In this document: positions 8,200 through 17,282 of the stretch, piece after piece
Layout of the letters: the number at the start of each line of letters is the position of its first letter
Numbering within the stretch: the first letter of the stretch is position 1
Source of the DNA: CAZVGZ01 sp964627605
Lineage (GTDB): Bacteria > Latescibacterota > MWCZ01 > CAZVGZ01
Reading direction: 5' to 3'
DNA: 64,000 nt
NCBI GenBank assembly: GCA_964627605.1
Contig: CAZVGZ010000008.1
Location: forward strand, 42,107 to 106,106
Position numbers and translations under genes: made by a program
Notes under the pieces: generated by a model
Told to the model about the DNA's origin: nothing
What the model saw: only the letters and a program-made list of their open reading frames with translations
The model's database searches: none

Positions 8200-9267
8200 T
8201 CACCAGGTTTTTGCGCGGCGAAGTAGATCATCAGCCGCTTCGATCGACGGAGCGTTTGTGCCTATATAGACACCATCTGGGCCCAAGTGCCGTGCCAACG
8301 GTTCGACATCGTCAAACTCTGTTCCCAACAAGAGGAGCCCCTTGCCGCCATCAAGTACCTTGCGGTACATCGGCCACCAAGTCTCGTCTCCTGGAGTGGG
8401 CTGGCCGATGCCAGGGGTCCATTGGATCGCGTTCAGGTCGGGGATTTTGACAAGTTCGTCGATGTGGCAGACTGCGTCAGGCCCGTCCAGATGGTAGGCT
8501 GAATTGGTAAGGCGCGCAGTCTGATCAGATGCCGCTGGGACAAAAAACTCCGCAAAATCTTCCGGTGACAACATTGCGGCGGCGTCGCACTGGATTTTGG
8601 CCACTTTTCCAGGGCTCCATATCTGAAACGCGGAAAAACAGCTACCCAACTGCTCACCATCGAGCACGTTGTCAAATAGATCGTCGTAGTAGCTAAAATA
8701 GAGGTCGTTGATCTGGTCGAGGAGTTTTTTTGTCCCTTCTGGGTCATCTTTGAGCCCGTACAACATGCCCGAAGTGCCCAACAGGGACGCTATGATGTCG
8801 AGGTTCTCGATAAGGTCGGGCTGCGACACCAGATAGCGGCCACGGCCCCTCTCCATGCCCTGCTCCACCAGACGACGGCTGGTCAACCACCACTCGTTTT
8901 CCCCATCAAACTTGAGTTCTGGAAGCTCCTGTGGGGTGGACGCGATCGGTTCATACCACACCGTGTCTGGTGAGAACCACACGGGACATCCGAGAAACAG
9001 CGCTAGCGATCCAGGGCCTACGTTGGTGTCAAAATAGGGAAACGCTTCGCCACCGAAGTAGGTTGTCGCAAACCTGTACTCGGCTTGAGAGATACGAAAG
9101 TCGGGATCGGTCCACCTGGTTTGACTGTCGCCAGGCGGCTCTGGAGGGGGCGGCACATCGGCTGGGCGCGGTGCTGCAGCGGCGAGCGTCACACGACCAA
9201 GCGAGCGGCCCTCCCACCACGCCACATAGTACTCACACGCGTCATCCCAGTCCGGCTTGAAATGCAT
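8200..9267 (-). CDS. Uroporphyrinogen-decarboxylase-like protein (MtaA/CmuA type)
   Basis: A 355-residue URO-D-superfamily TIM barrel, but not HemE: the true hemE is at 55.5 kb and this protein lacks its RQAGRYMPEYR motif. The C-terminal half (HLDGPDAVCHIDELVKIP, AIQWTPGIGQPTPG, GVYIGTNAPS) matches the methyltransferase-like URO-D relatives abundant near carbohydrate genes in uncultivated marine bacteria. The substrate is unknown; corrinoid-linked methyl transfer is the family precedent only. GAGGATAA precedes the ATG. The upstream lipoprotein gene is separated by a 14-bp stem hairpin, so this gene may be its own transcription unit. Confidence 0.75.
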   Translation of the reverse strand: MHFKPDWDDACEYYVAWWEGRSLGRVTLAAAAPRPADVPPPPEPPGDSQTRWTDPDFRISQAEYRFATTYFGGEAFPYFDTNVGPGSLALFLGCPVWFSPDTVWYEPIASTPQELPELKFDGENEWWLTSRRLVEQGMERGRGRYLVSQPDLIENLDIIASLLGTSGMLYGLKDDPEGTKKLLDQINDLYFSYYDDLFDNVLDGEQLGSCFSAFQIWSPGKVAKIQCDAAAMLSPEDFAEFFVPAASDQTARLTNSAYHLDGPDAVCHIDELVKIPDLNAIQWTPGIGQPTPGDETWWPMYRKVLDGGKGLLLLGTEFDDVEPLARHLGPDGVYIGTNAPSIEAADDLLRRAKTW

Positions 9268-9289
9268 GGCGTTATCCTCAGCTCAAAAG

Positions 9290-9331
9290 CACACACGCCG
9301 TGGGTAACTCCTTGCGACCACGGCGTGTGTG
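9290..9331. terminator. Hairpin terminator, 14-bp stem
   Basis: CACACACGCCGTGG (9290-9303) and CCACGGCGTGTGTG (9318-9331) form a perfect 14-bp stem with a 14-base loop. On the minus strand it is followed by CTTTTG, and on the plus strand by a TTTTT run 6 bases on. It lies 79 bp beyond the lipoprotein gene's stop and is most likely that gene's terminator. Confidence 0.65.
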
Positions 9332-9409
9332 CGACGTTTTTCGCACATATGCGCTCGACTCAGCTACTCTTCTGCTGAGGCTGTACGCGATGCTTCTCAC
9401 ACCACCGAT

Positions 9410-9961
9410 CTACCAAGCGATATTGACCCCCGCAATCGACTCGACAAACTCGTTTAACAAGGTGCTTCGATTGAAAAAGTCCTGTTTTTCTTCAGAGCTG
9501 GAGGGCCTTTCCGGCGCTTTGTCCTGCGAACACGGGTGCCCACCACGATTGGCCCGCGTCACCTCATAGACGGTCTTTACGGCCGAGTGGTGAGCATCGG
9601 ACTCGCTGTTCTTGCGCAGATAGGAGCCAGCTTTGCCGCACAGCGTTCCCAGATAGTCCTCGGTGACGGCCTTGAAAGTTATCATCTGGCCTTTTGGGCC
9701 TTGCGCCATCGTCGCGGCCTGTACTTTGCGGACTAGAAGCCTGATGGCACGGTACTCTAATTCAGACGTCCCACGATGTTTCCGCGACAATTTCTTGATG
9801 GCCTTCTCGGCTGCCTCAAGATGATTGCTGGCTAAATGTGTGTCTATCGCCTCCAGATCGGCGCTAGACGGCTGAGTGGGCGGCAGCGGCTTATCCTCTC
9901 CGCAACCCGATGCTATTACCACCATTGCTGCCAGGCTCACCTGCATTATGCATCGACGCAT
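9410..9961 (-). CDS. Small lipoprotein of unknown function
   Basis: A 183-residue protein with a short lipoprotein signal: MRRCIMQVSL, then hydrophobic residues and IASGC, giving Cys20 as the lipidation site. The mature part is helical and polar, with about two predicted helices and a Cys pair (LCGKAGSYL and HPCSQDK). I recognise no domain. The start at 9961 is chosen because GGGGAGGG sits 8 bp upstream and the signal peptide begins there; a longer in-frame extension would bury the signal. Upstream, 9962-10160 has no gene I can support and probably holds the promoter. Confidence 0.7.
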   Translation of the reverse strand: MRRCIMQVSLAAMVVIASGCGEDKPLPPTQPSSADLEAIDTHLASNHLEAAEKAIKKLSRKHRGTSELEYRAIRLLVRKVQAATMAQGPKGQMITFKAVTEDYLGTLCGKAGSYLRKNSESDAHHSAVKTVYEVTRANRGGHPCSQDKAPERPSSSEEKQDFFNRSTLLNEFVESIAGVNIAW

Positions 9962-10160
9962 AGCTTTCCCTCCCCAGGTATGAGCACGGTCATGCAGAAA
10001 GACGTGTGGATGAAACCTACACTTAAATGTATAGGAAATATAGCGGTGTGTGTCAACGCTGAACGGGTGTTCCGGGCCTCTTTTTGTCTCGTCAAAATAG
10101 CGAATTTTAGTCATTTTTCAGACCGTGTCCCCCAAGCTATCGACGGTTTTGGGGGGTTGT

Positions 10161-12830
10161 CTATCTACAGATGATGCTGTAGCGCCCAGATTCAATGTCG
10201 CAGACGACTGCGCCGTTTTCGTCGCGGATATTGCCTATCCCTTGTGCATCCTTGAGCTCCAACCCGCTCTCGGTGATCTTGTCGAAATCGCGGTTTGGCA
10301 GAACGACTTGCGCCGACGTGTTGGCTGGAATTTCCACATTCAACTTGACCAGATTTGACGTCACCTGCCACTCACTTACTATTCGACCGTGAAGACTCTC
10401 AAAGGTTGCGGCCACTTGGTTTAGCTCTTGATCTGGACCACAGATATTTGGTGCGACAGAGAACCGTTTGAATCCTGGCTCTTCTGGATCGGCCTGTATC
10501 CCGGCTAGATGCCGGAACATCCACTCGCCCACTGACCCAAATGCGTAGTGGTTAAGGGAGTTCATGTATGGGTCGCCTACGTCGCCGTTCCAACGCTCCC
10601 AGATGGTGGTGGCACCGTTGCCGATCTGGTAGCCCCACGATGGGTAGTCGCGGTTCACCGCAAGCCTGACCGCAGCAGCGTGATGCCCGTTTTCGCTGAG
10701 CGCTTGAACAATAAACCGGGTACCGTGAAAACCCGTGGAGAGGTGCCAGCCTCGCGATTCAACATCGTCTGCCAGATCTTGGATTATCGACTCAAGATGC
10801 CCATCAGGCGGCACGCCAAGAACCAGCGCCATCGAGATCAGCGTTTGCGTGGGGTTCAGGTAGTGCCCGTCTAAGAGATACCTGGCGTTGAATGCGCTCC
10901 TTACGCTCTCCACCAAGGCATCATATTCAGCAGCTCGTTCGTCTTTGCCCACGAGATGCGACATCTTTGCCAGAAGTTTTGTCGAGTAGAGGTAGTAGAG
11001 AGTGGCGAACATATCCTTGTCGCTGTCTTCGCCCGCCGGGACCCAGTCACCGAAATCGTTGTTGCGCCCCTCAAGCCACAGACCGTTGGGGTTCTGTCTG
11101 GCTAAAGTGTCCACATACCTGGCCATGTCATCGTAGTTGCGCTCTATCAGCCGTCTGTCCCCATACGCCAGATAGTATGCCCAAGGGATCAGAATTCCCG
11201 CGTCTGCCCATCCGGCGGCACCGGGGTTCGCTAAACGGTCCACTTCATAGCAGTGAGGCGCAACATCAGAGAAGTAGCCGTCTTCAGTTTGGGCATCGAG
11301 CATATCCAGAATGAATTTGCCGTAGAAGCCTGTCATATCATGTGTGAAACAAGCGGTGCGACAGAAAACCTGGGCGTCGCCTGTCCAACCCATCCGCTCA
11401 TCCCGCTGTGGGCAGTCCGTAGGCGAGCTGTGGTGGTTGCCGCGACAGCTCCACATCAGGTTTTCAAAAGTCCTGTTTACCACCTCCGACGATGTCTCGA
11501 TCATGCCGGTTTGCGGCATGTCGCTGTGGAAAATCCGACCGGTGAGCGTACTGACATCCGGCGTTCCAGGGAACCCGGTAATCTCAACGTATCTGAATCC
11601 GTGATAGGTAAATGCGGGCTCAAACGTCTCAAGACCAGCGCCAGCGCAGATATAGGTGTCTGTGCAGGCGGCCCCTCTGAGGTTGTCGGTATATACGTTG
11701 CCGGAGCGATCCCTGTCTAGAACCTCTGCAAACCGCATAGTGATCTCTGTTCCAGCGTCGCCAGTAACTCGAAGGCGACAGACACCTACCATGTTCTGAC
11801 CCATATCGAAGATGAAAATACCAGGCGAAATCTCTGTTATGGAGACCGGCCTGATTTCGCCTGTAATTCTGATCGGCGGGTTTAGTTCTGAGGTGACAGC
11901 GATATTGGGGGTATCGACCAGGTCTACTTTGGACCACGCCGACTCATCGTACTCTGGCAGATCCCATCCTGGCATTTCGAGTCTGGCGTCATGTTTTTCG
12001 CCTTCGTAAAGCTCAGAATGGATGATCGGCCCTAGTTTGCACGTCCAGCTATCGTCGGACACGATACGACTGATCGAACCATCATCAGCCTCAATCTCCA
12101 ACTGAAGTAGCAGCAGCGGCGGTGGTTCGCCGAAAACGTTGCGCTGGTTTGTCCATGTCAGAGGCCCGGTATACCATCCAACCGCTAGCCGCGCACCAAT
12201 AGCGTTCTCCCCGATGACCAACTGGTCGGTGACGTCATAGGTCTGGTACAGAGCCCGTTGGGTGTAATCGGTCCACCCAGGGGCCAATAGATGATCGCCG
12301 ACCTTACTACCGTCGATATTCACATCGTAGACACCGAGCGCCGTGGCGTAAAGCCTGGCGCGTGCGATGGGTTTATTGACCGTGAACTCTTTGCGCAGGT
12401 AGTGAACAGGCGCAGGGGCGCGATCTGAGCCTTCAACCATGGCGATCCATTGGGCTGACCAGTCGCCATCTGAGAGAAGCCCCATCTCCCACGATTGTAT
12501 ATTGGTGGGGGGAGAGGGTTCGTCGTTCCCATCCCACGTCTGAACCTGCCAGAAACAGCGATCTCTGGAGCCAAGCGGTGGGCCGCCGTACTCAACGTGG
12601 ATCGACTGATTAGACTGCGTCTTGCCGCTGTCCCAGATGTTGGGATGGCCGTTTTTTAGGAGGTCAGGCGATGACGCCACCATCACACGGTAGGCCGACT
12701 GAACAGCCCCACGCCTGCTGTCGGACATCTTCCAGAACAGGTGGGGTTGCGTCTCGTCGATTGCCAGAGGGCTCGAGCGGTATTCGCATTTCAGGTCACG
12801 CGGAGCCGATGGTCGATCTTGTGCAGACAT
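10161..12830 (-). CDS. GH78 alpha-L-rhamnosidase
   Basis: An 889-residue glycoside hydrolase of family 78. It removes terminal alpha-L-rhamnose from glycans or glycosides. Domain order: an N-terminal Ig/Fn3-like module (about 10-110), the rhamnosidase N domain (about 150-320), a jelly-roll 'concanavalin-like' domain (about 330-440, with FIFDMGQNMVG), the (alpha/alpha)6 catalytic barrel (about 450-790) and a C-terminal beta domain. The catalytic signature SPTDCPQRDERMGWTGDAQ is complete, including the acidic residues. No signal peptide is visible, so it is probably cytoplasmic and acts on imported oligosaccharides. AAAGGTTAG precedes the ATG. It is intact, in contrast to the decayed sugar-related genes elsewhere in the window. 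Confidence 0.93.
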   Translation of the reverse strand: MSAQDRPSAPRDLKCEYRSSPLAIDETQPHLFWKMSDSRRGAVQSAYRVMVASSPDLLKNGHPNIWDSGKTQSNQSIHVEYGGPPLGSRDRCFWQVQTWDGNDEPSPPTNIQSWEMGLLSDGDWSAQWIAMVEGSDRAPAPVHYLRKEFTVNKPIARARLYATALGVYDVNIDGSKVGDHLLAPGWTDYTQRALYQTYDVTDQLVIGENAIGARLAVGWYTGPLTWTNQRNVFGEPPPLLLLQLEIEADDGSISRIVSDDSWTCKLGPIIHSELYEGEKHDARLEMPGWDLPEYDESAWSKVDLVDTPNIAVTSELNPPIRITGEIRPVSITEISPGIFIFDMGQNMVGVCRLRVTGDAGTEITMRFAEVLDRDRSGNVYTDNLRGAACTDTYICAGAGLETFEPAFTYHGFRYVEITGFPGTPDVSTLTGRIFHSDMPQTGMIETSSEVVNRTFENLMWSCRGNHHSSPTDCPQRDERMGWTGDAQVFCRTACFTHDMTGFYGKFILDMLDAQTEDGYFSDVAPHCYEVDRLANPGAAGWADAGILIPWAYYLAYGDRRLIERNYDDMARYVDTLARQNPNGLWLEGRNNDFGDWVPAGEDSDKDMFATLYYLYSTKLLAKMSHLVGKDERAAEYDALVESVRSAFNARYLLDGHYLNPTQTLISMALVLGVPPDGHLESIIQDLADDVESRGWHLSTGFHGTRFIVQALSENGHHAAAVRLAVNRDYPSWGYQIGNGATTIWERWNGDVGDPYMNSLNHYAFGSVGEWMFRHLAGIQADPEEPGFKRFSVAPNICGPDQELNQVAATFESLHGRIVSEWQVTSNLVKLNVEIPANTSAQVVLPNRDFDKITESGLELKDAQGIGNIRDENGAVVCDIESGRYSIICR

Positions 12831-12902
12831 TGGCTAACCTTTTGGCTATCTCAAGAGGTTGATATTATCGAATATCGTAGCGACGTTGTGGAGATTCTTA
12901 GA

Positions 12903-13207
12903 TCAGGCCGCCCTGGGGCCAACCTCGCTGAGTGTAGCAATCGGTCTGGTGAGCACCACCGCCGCTTCGGAGTCTGCGGCGACAGCAAAGTCGTCGGCGC
13001 TGACGTCGGCGAACACCACTTCTGCAACCTGTGAATTCGTGTCGTACCCCGCTTGGGTTCACTGCTCCCATGTCAGGTCAGCAATGCCCAGGATTCCTGG
13101 CTTGGTACAGAAGTACAAGTTGTTGTCCACCACAACCAGATCATCACCCCAGACCACTCGTCGTTTCCTGAAGGCGATACGTAGAAAAGAGACTCACCTT
13201 TTGACAT
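12903..13207 (-). pseudogene. Fused remnants: beta-helix N-terminus plus another gene's C-terminal part
   Basis: An ATG at 13207 begins MSKGESLFYVSPSGNDEWSG, the characteristic opening of right-handed parallel beta-helix proteins (FYVSPSGND). Within about 25 codons the meaningful text moves to another frame (GDDLVVVDNNLYF, GILGIADLTWEQ), meets a TGA, then continues in that same frame (SQVAEVVFADVSADDFAVAA) and stops at 12903. The second part does not look like a beta-helix repeat, so a deletion has probably joined the ends of two genes. I do not recognise the second family. This is the main content of the 390-bp gap between the rhamnosidase and the membrane-protein gene. Confidence 0.6.
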
Positions 13208-13221
13208 CGTCAGCTACCCCA

Positions 13222-14571
13222 TTATTTCGAATCGGCAAGAATTACATTGGGCGTTTCCGTCTGAGAAAACCGCCTGTGCGATCCTGGTATACCGTCGTCG
13301 TTCACTATCTGAGAGGCGGTGCCCAACAGCAAGATTATTCCGACTACAATCGCAGGCAGCATCCATCTTTCACGGCTGTCGATAGCTGGTCCGTCTACGG
13401 CCAACGCTGGAGATGGCCGCCATTTGGAAGCAATGTAGATGCAGACTATCATCTCGATGATGAAAACAAAATGGAACCCAGGTGGGAAGTAGGCCGAATC
13501 GCTCAAGAACCCCTGCTTGATCGACACCCAGAAAGTGTATAGCGCGACATGGGTGATGAACCACCCTGCGACAGCACGGCCTAGTTGGGCTGAGTCGTAC
13601 CATGCCTTAAACCAAAGCCAAAGAGAAACCGCGAGAGCGATGGCAGCCGAAGTCCAAGACAGCCACACTTTGTTTCCGACAAACAGCTCAGGATCGACCC
13701 GCTCACCACGAAACGCAGCCCACCAGAGTCTCGACCCCACAAAAGCGCGCTCATACATAGACCACGCCACCCACGCTCCAGCAACGAAGATCACCAACCA
13801 CCCAGCACGCCGCCACCACAACTCTAAGGTTCCAGCCGCAGAGGGGGCGCGACTCAATACCCCGTATGTAAGCGCAAATCCACCGAGAAGAGCCACGGTC
13901 TCTTCCATAGTGGTCCAAGATGCGTAGCCGCCTTTTTGGAGCGTTGCGAACATGTGCTGCCACCCGCCGATGGCAAACCCCAACCCGTATCCAACAAAGC
14001 CGTACACGATCCCACGAAGAACCGTTCGGTAGTTCCACCTCCACGCCAAAACAACCAGCGTCAGAATCATTCCGAGATGGTATGCCCAGCCATCGCCCCG
14101 AGGCGGTGTCATCCGAACGCCAGCCAGTGTCACTACCAGATAGTAGGCGATCCTTCCGCCTACCAACATTAATGGGATACCGATAGCCCACCGCCTGAAA
14201 CGAGGAAACTCTGGCTCCAGACACCACGCGATCATTCCGCCACCGAGCGCGCCCCAAAAACCGCCGATCACAGCCAACATTGCGTAGCCGTATGTTGCAT
14301 CAATCCACGTCCCTGCCTGGCAGTAGCCGACGACCTTGCCGTAGCTCATCTCCCCGCCCATGGCGAAGAACCAGATGCCACAGAACAAAACGTAAGGCGC
14401 TCTCGGCCACCAGTCTTTTCGTCCACTTACATACAGCAGACCCAGAGCCGCAAGCGCACCGGGCATCATCGCACCCTGGAATGAGCCGAACGACCCACGA
14501 ATGCCCCAGCCCAATGCTGCGGCAAGGCCCACAAGCGCCGCACGTTTCATCAGATCTCGTGGTTCAGTCAT
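13222..14571 (-). CDS. Polytopic membrane protein of unknown function
   Basis: A 449-residue integral membrane protein with roughly eleven to thirteen hydrophobic spans, rich in Gly, Trp and Tyr (GLAAALGWGIRGSFGSFQGA near 15-34, WFFAMGGEMSYGK near 67-79). It has no recognisable transporter signature, no Walker motif and no signal peptide. The C-terminal 40 residues are polar and probably cytoplasmic or periplasmic. AAGGAG lies 12 bp upstream of the ATG. A 57-residue single-span protein is encoded 69 bp upstream on the same strand and may belong to the same complex. Carbohydrate uptake would fit the neighbourhood but is speculation. Confidence 0.75.
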   Translation of the reverse strand: MTEPRDLMKRAALVGLAAALGWGIRGSFGSFQGAMMPGALAALGLLYVSGRKDWWPRAPYVLFCGIWFFAMGGEMSYGKVVGYCQAGTWIDATYGYAMLAVIGGFWGALGGGMIAWCLEPEFPRFRRWAIGIPLMLVGGRIAYYLVVTLAGVRMTPPRGDGWAYHLGMILTLVVLAWRWNYRTVLRGIVYGFVGYGLGFAIGGWQHMFATLQKGGYASWTTMEETVALLGGFALTYGVLSRAPSAAGTLELWWRRAGWLVIFVAGAWVAWSMYERAFVGSRLWWAAFRGERVDPELFVGNKVWLSWTSAAIALAVSLWLWFKAWYDSAQLGRAVAGWFITHVALYTFWVSIKQGFLSDSAYFPPGFHFVFIIEMIVCIYIASKWRPSPALAVDGPAIDSRERWMLPAIVVGIILLLGTASQIVNDDGIPGSHRRFSQTETPNVILADSK

Positions 14572-14640
14572 CGATTGATCCTGCTCCTTGTGCGAGTCGT
14601 CGATACCGCCGCCGCCAGAACACCAGCCACAATGGCGGCC

Positions 14641-14814
14641 TCAAATTTTGCCGCTGATATAGAGAAGTACTAGCGCCACACCCATCAAGAACACTAGGAA
14701 CATCATGGAGACAAACGCCACCAGATTGTCCCTGTCTTTCAGGCCGTGCGCCGGTTCGGCCTCTTCGCTGGTTTCGGCTTCTGTTGTCTCTGCGTCAGTC
14801 AGTTCTTCGCTCAT
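14641..14814 (-). CDS. Small single-span membrane protein (57 aa)
   Basis: A short frame reading MSEELTDAETTEAETSEEAE at the start, a second polar stretch, then one strong transmembrane helix (FVSMMFLVFLMGVALVLLY, about residues 34-52) and a short Ser-Gly-Lys tail. The acidic N-terminus and single C-terminal span suggest a tail-anchored or accessory subunit. GTGAGG precedes the ATG. It is 69 bp upstream of the polytopic membrane-protein gene in the same direction, so an accessory role for that protein is likely by context. No family is recognised. Confidence 0.65.
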   Translation of the reverse strand: MSEELTDAETTEAETSEEAEPAHGLKDRDNLVAFVSMMFLVFLMGVALVLLYISGKI

Positions 14815-14890
14815 AGGCTTGCCTCACTTCGTCTGTCGTAGATGGATATAGGAATTTGAGCCGTCAGGTCTTTTCGGTCTCAGCAGAAAT

Positions 14891-16096
14891 CTACACAGTC
14901 TGGGCGTCCTGAGGTGTTAGTTTGGTCAGACATTTGCGGATGTTCCTGACCGCCTGCCTCAGACGGTGTTCATTCTCGACCATCGCTATCCTCACGTAAC
15001 CGTCGCCTAGATCACCAAATCCGATCCCCGGCGCGACAGCCACTTCGGCCTGTTCCATGAGCATCATCGAGAAATCCATCGATCCCATCTCTCGATAAGG
15101 TTCAGGAATCGGTGCCCACGTAAACATACTGGCTTTTGGCGGCTTGACGGACCACCCTATACGGTTGAGGCCGTCGCACAGGACGTCCCTGCGCAATTGG
15201 TAAATGTTCGCCTGCTCAGTCACGCAGTCCTGAGGACCATCCAGGGCTGCTATCGACGCCACCTGGACCGGTGTGAAAATCCCATAGTCGTAGTAGCCTT
15301 TTATCTTGGCCAGCGCAGCGATCACGTCTTGATTGCCGACACAGAAACCCATCCGCCATCCAGCCATGTTGTACGATTTCGACATTGTATAAAACTCTAC
15401 ACCAACATCCCTGGCACCAGGTATCTCCAAAAAACTGTGGGATTCGTAGCCATCAAATGTGATGTCGGCGTATGCCATGTCGTGGATGACAATGATGTCG
15501 TTGTCGGTGGAGAACCTGACAATGTTCTCAAAGAAGTCCAGATTGACAGTGGCGGTGGTCGGGTTGTGTGGAAAGTTTAGGGTGATGAGTTTTGGCTTTG
15601 GCCATATTTCCCGGCTGATGTACTCCAGTTCAGGAACAAAATCCTGATCCTCCCTCAAGGGGATACTCACCACGCTCCCACCAGCCATCGCCACACCGTA
15701 GATGTGAATCGGGTAGGTTGGGTTGGGTACCAACGCCAAATCTCCAGGATCAAGCAGAGCCAACGCCAGATGCGCCAGACCCTCTTTTGTGCCGATGGTG
15801 GCTATCGCTTCGGTTTGCCAATCCAGATCAACGCCAAAGCGTGTTTTGTAGAATCGGCAGATTGCTTTAAGGACCGCCGGTATACCCTTTGAAGCCGAAT
15901 AGCGATGCGCTTTTGGGTCAAGTGCCACCTCTGTGAGTTTGTCGACAATATGCTTTGGCGTCGGCTGATCCGGGTTTCCCATCCCCAGATCAATCACATC
16001 CGCGCCATCCTGACGAAGCTTTAGCTTCATCGCGTTCAACTGCCCAAACAGGTACGGCGGCAGCCGCTCCAACCTCTGCGTGTTTATTGTAGGCAT
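14891..16096 (-). CDS. alaC: Alanine-forming class I aminotransferase (AlaC-like)
   Basis: A 401-residue PLP aminotransferase of fold type I. The sequence follows E. coli AlaC closely: RLPPYLFGQL near the start, IDLGMGNPDQPTP, TIGTKEGLAHL, VPNPTYPIHIYGV and the Schiff-base region MSKSYNMAGWRMGF with its lysine. AlaC makes alanine from pyruvate and glutamate; the family also contains LL-diaminopimelate aminotransferases, so the acceptor is not certain. The start is the ATG at 16096, preceded by GGAG. An upstream GTG would place that GGAG inside the gene. It is flanked by unrelated genes and is probably monocistronic. Confidence 0.85.
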   Translation of the reverse strand: MPTINTQRLERLPPYLFGQLNAMKLKLRQDGADVIDLGMGNPDQPTPKHIVDKLTEVALDPKAHRYSASKGIPAVLKAICRFYKTRFGVDLDWQTEAIATIGTKEGLAHLALALLDPGDLALVPNPTYPIHIYGVAMAGGSVVSIPLREDQDFVPELEYISREIWPKPKLITLNFPHNPTTATVNLDFFENIVRFSTDNDIIVIHDMAYADITFDGYESHSFLEIPGARDVGVEFYTMSKSYNMAGWRMGFCVGNQDVIAALAKIKGYYDYGIFTPVQVASIAALDGPQDCVTEQANIYQLRRDVLCDGLNRIGWSVKPPKASMFTWAPIPEPYREMGSMDFSMMLMEQAEVAVAPGIGFGDLGDGYVRIAMVENEHRLRQAVRNIRKCLTKLTPQDAQTV

Positions 16097-16185
16097 TGAT
16101 CTAATCTCCACTCAGTATGAAGCGAGCGCGGACAGCTGCCTGGCGCACCCTTGAACCATGATTCGGCCGTTCACAACGGACCCAA

Positions 16186-17186
16186 TTACTTCTTGAAGAA
16201 CTCTTGACACTCAACCGCAAACAGGTCCCAATGAACTTTTTGATCATTTACCCAGCCAACATCACAGGCTGGCACCCCTCGAATTCGCGCCGGACCCAAA
16301 CCTTCGTCCACGTCTTCCTGCCCCCTCCACTGCTCCGGGAAAGGGTTGTTTCCCGCAGCCAAGGTTACGCCATGTACGTAAACAGCTGCTACGATGTAGC
16401 CGTCCAACTTCAAACTGATTTGGGTGAGACCTGCATTCCAAATCACCCTCCCCCAACCATCTGAAGGGATTGCTCTGTCGAGCGAGTTTTTGGCGATCAT
16501 AAAGAATGTGACGAGTGCTTCCGTACAGTCGCCCAATTTTTCGTCCAGAAACGAATTCCTCACAATAGCTTTGATCTGGCTGCCGTCCAGCACGTCGGCC
16601 TCCCTGAACCGTCTGCGGTCTGAGCCTACCGCCGATTTGGGTTCGCGCAAACCTTTCAGTATACTGCTCTTCATGCTGCTCTTTTTTTGCCTGAGCGCGT
16701 TTTCCTCTCTCTTAGTAGACTCATATTGTCTAATCCCTTCATGTGCATCCTCAAACCAGCCGTCGCCTACTGGGGGTTTCGCTTCGTCAAACCATTCATC
16801 AAGCAGCGGCAAAAGTTGGTTTGCGTTGTCCAGTTCGAACTTCAAACCGACTTCTTTGTTTATCTTAAGGCCGCCTTTCGTGAAGTTCGCCGAAGTGATG
16901 ATGGCAAGGGTGTCGTCAGCGATGTAGACTTTGGCGTGAAGATCGTCGTCGATCACAAACACCTCGGCCCCTGTCGAACAAGGTGTTCAAGAACCACGAT
17001 GCTGCTAGTGCCGTCAATCACGTGTTCGTCTACCGTGAGAATTTTGTAGTCCAATCCCTCACGCAAATTGCCACTAGCTTCGAGCGCCCAATCAGTGACC
17101 CAAGGGCTCACGATAGTGAACGAATGCTCTGCCGCTTCGTGAAGCGACTTTACGGCTTGCTGCAAACGCGGCCCCAAGATTTCCAT
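16186..17186 (-). pseudogene. PLD-like (HKD) domain gene split by one frameshift
   Basis: An ATG at 17186, with GAGGAGGG in front, opens MEILGPRLQQAVKSLHEAAE and reaches SSIVVLEHLVRQG before a stop at 16953. The adjoining frame continues exactly where homology requires (VFVIDDDLHAKVYIADDTL) to 16186. Adding one base at the GGGGCC run near 16972 restores a single protein of about 333 residues. The second part holds an HKD motif, HAKVYIADD, then TSANFTKGGL, typical of phospholipase-D-like nucleases or lipases, and a long charged C-terminus. Only one HKD motif is visible, so an active enzyme would need to dimerise. The lesion may be real, a sequencing error in the G run, or recoding. Confidence 0.7.
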
Positions 17187-17215
17187 CGGTAATCCCTCCT
17201 CGGCTCTCACGCAAG

Positions 17216-17250
17216 TGAAAACGAGGCTTCAGATGATCCCGAAGCCCCGC
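17216..17250 (-). terminator. Rho-independent terminator downstream of cimA side
   Basis: Read on the minus strand, GGCTTC (17241-17246) and GAAGCC (17225-17230) enclose a 10-base loop with further C-G contacts. They are followed by TCGTTTTC. It lies 32 bp beyond the cimA stop and just before the PLD-like gene, and would insulate the two. Confidence 0.6.
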
Positions 17251-17282
17251 AGTGATTTATGTGCCTAAGGGCTTTGGCTGCG

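Noticed and set aside
12859..13542. Plus-strand 227-codon frame over the beta-helix remnant
   Set aside because: Composition is Ser/Thr-rich without domain signal, and it overlaps the end of a real minus-strand membrane-protein gene.
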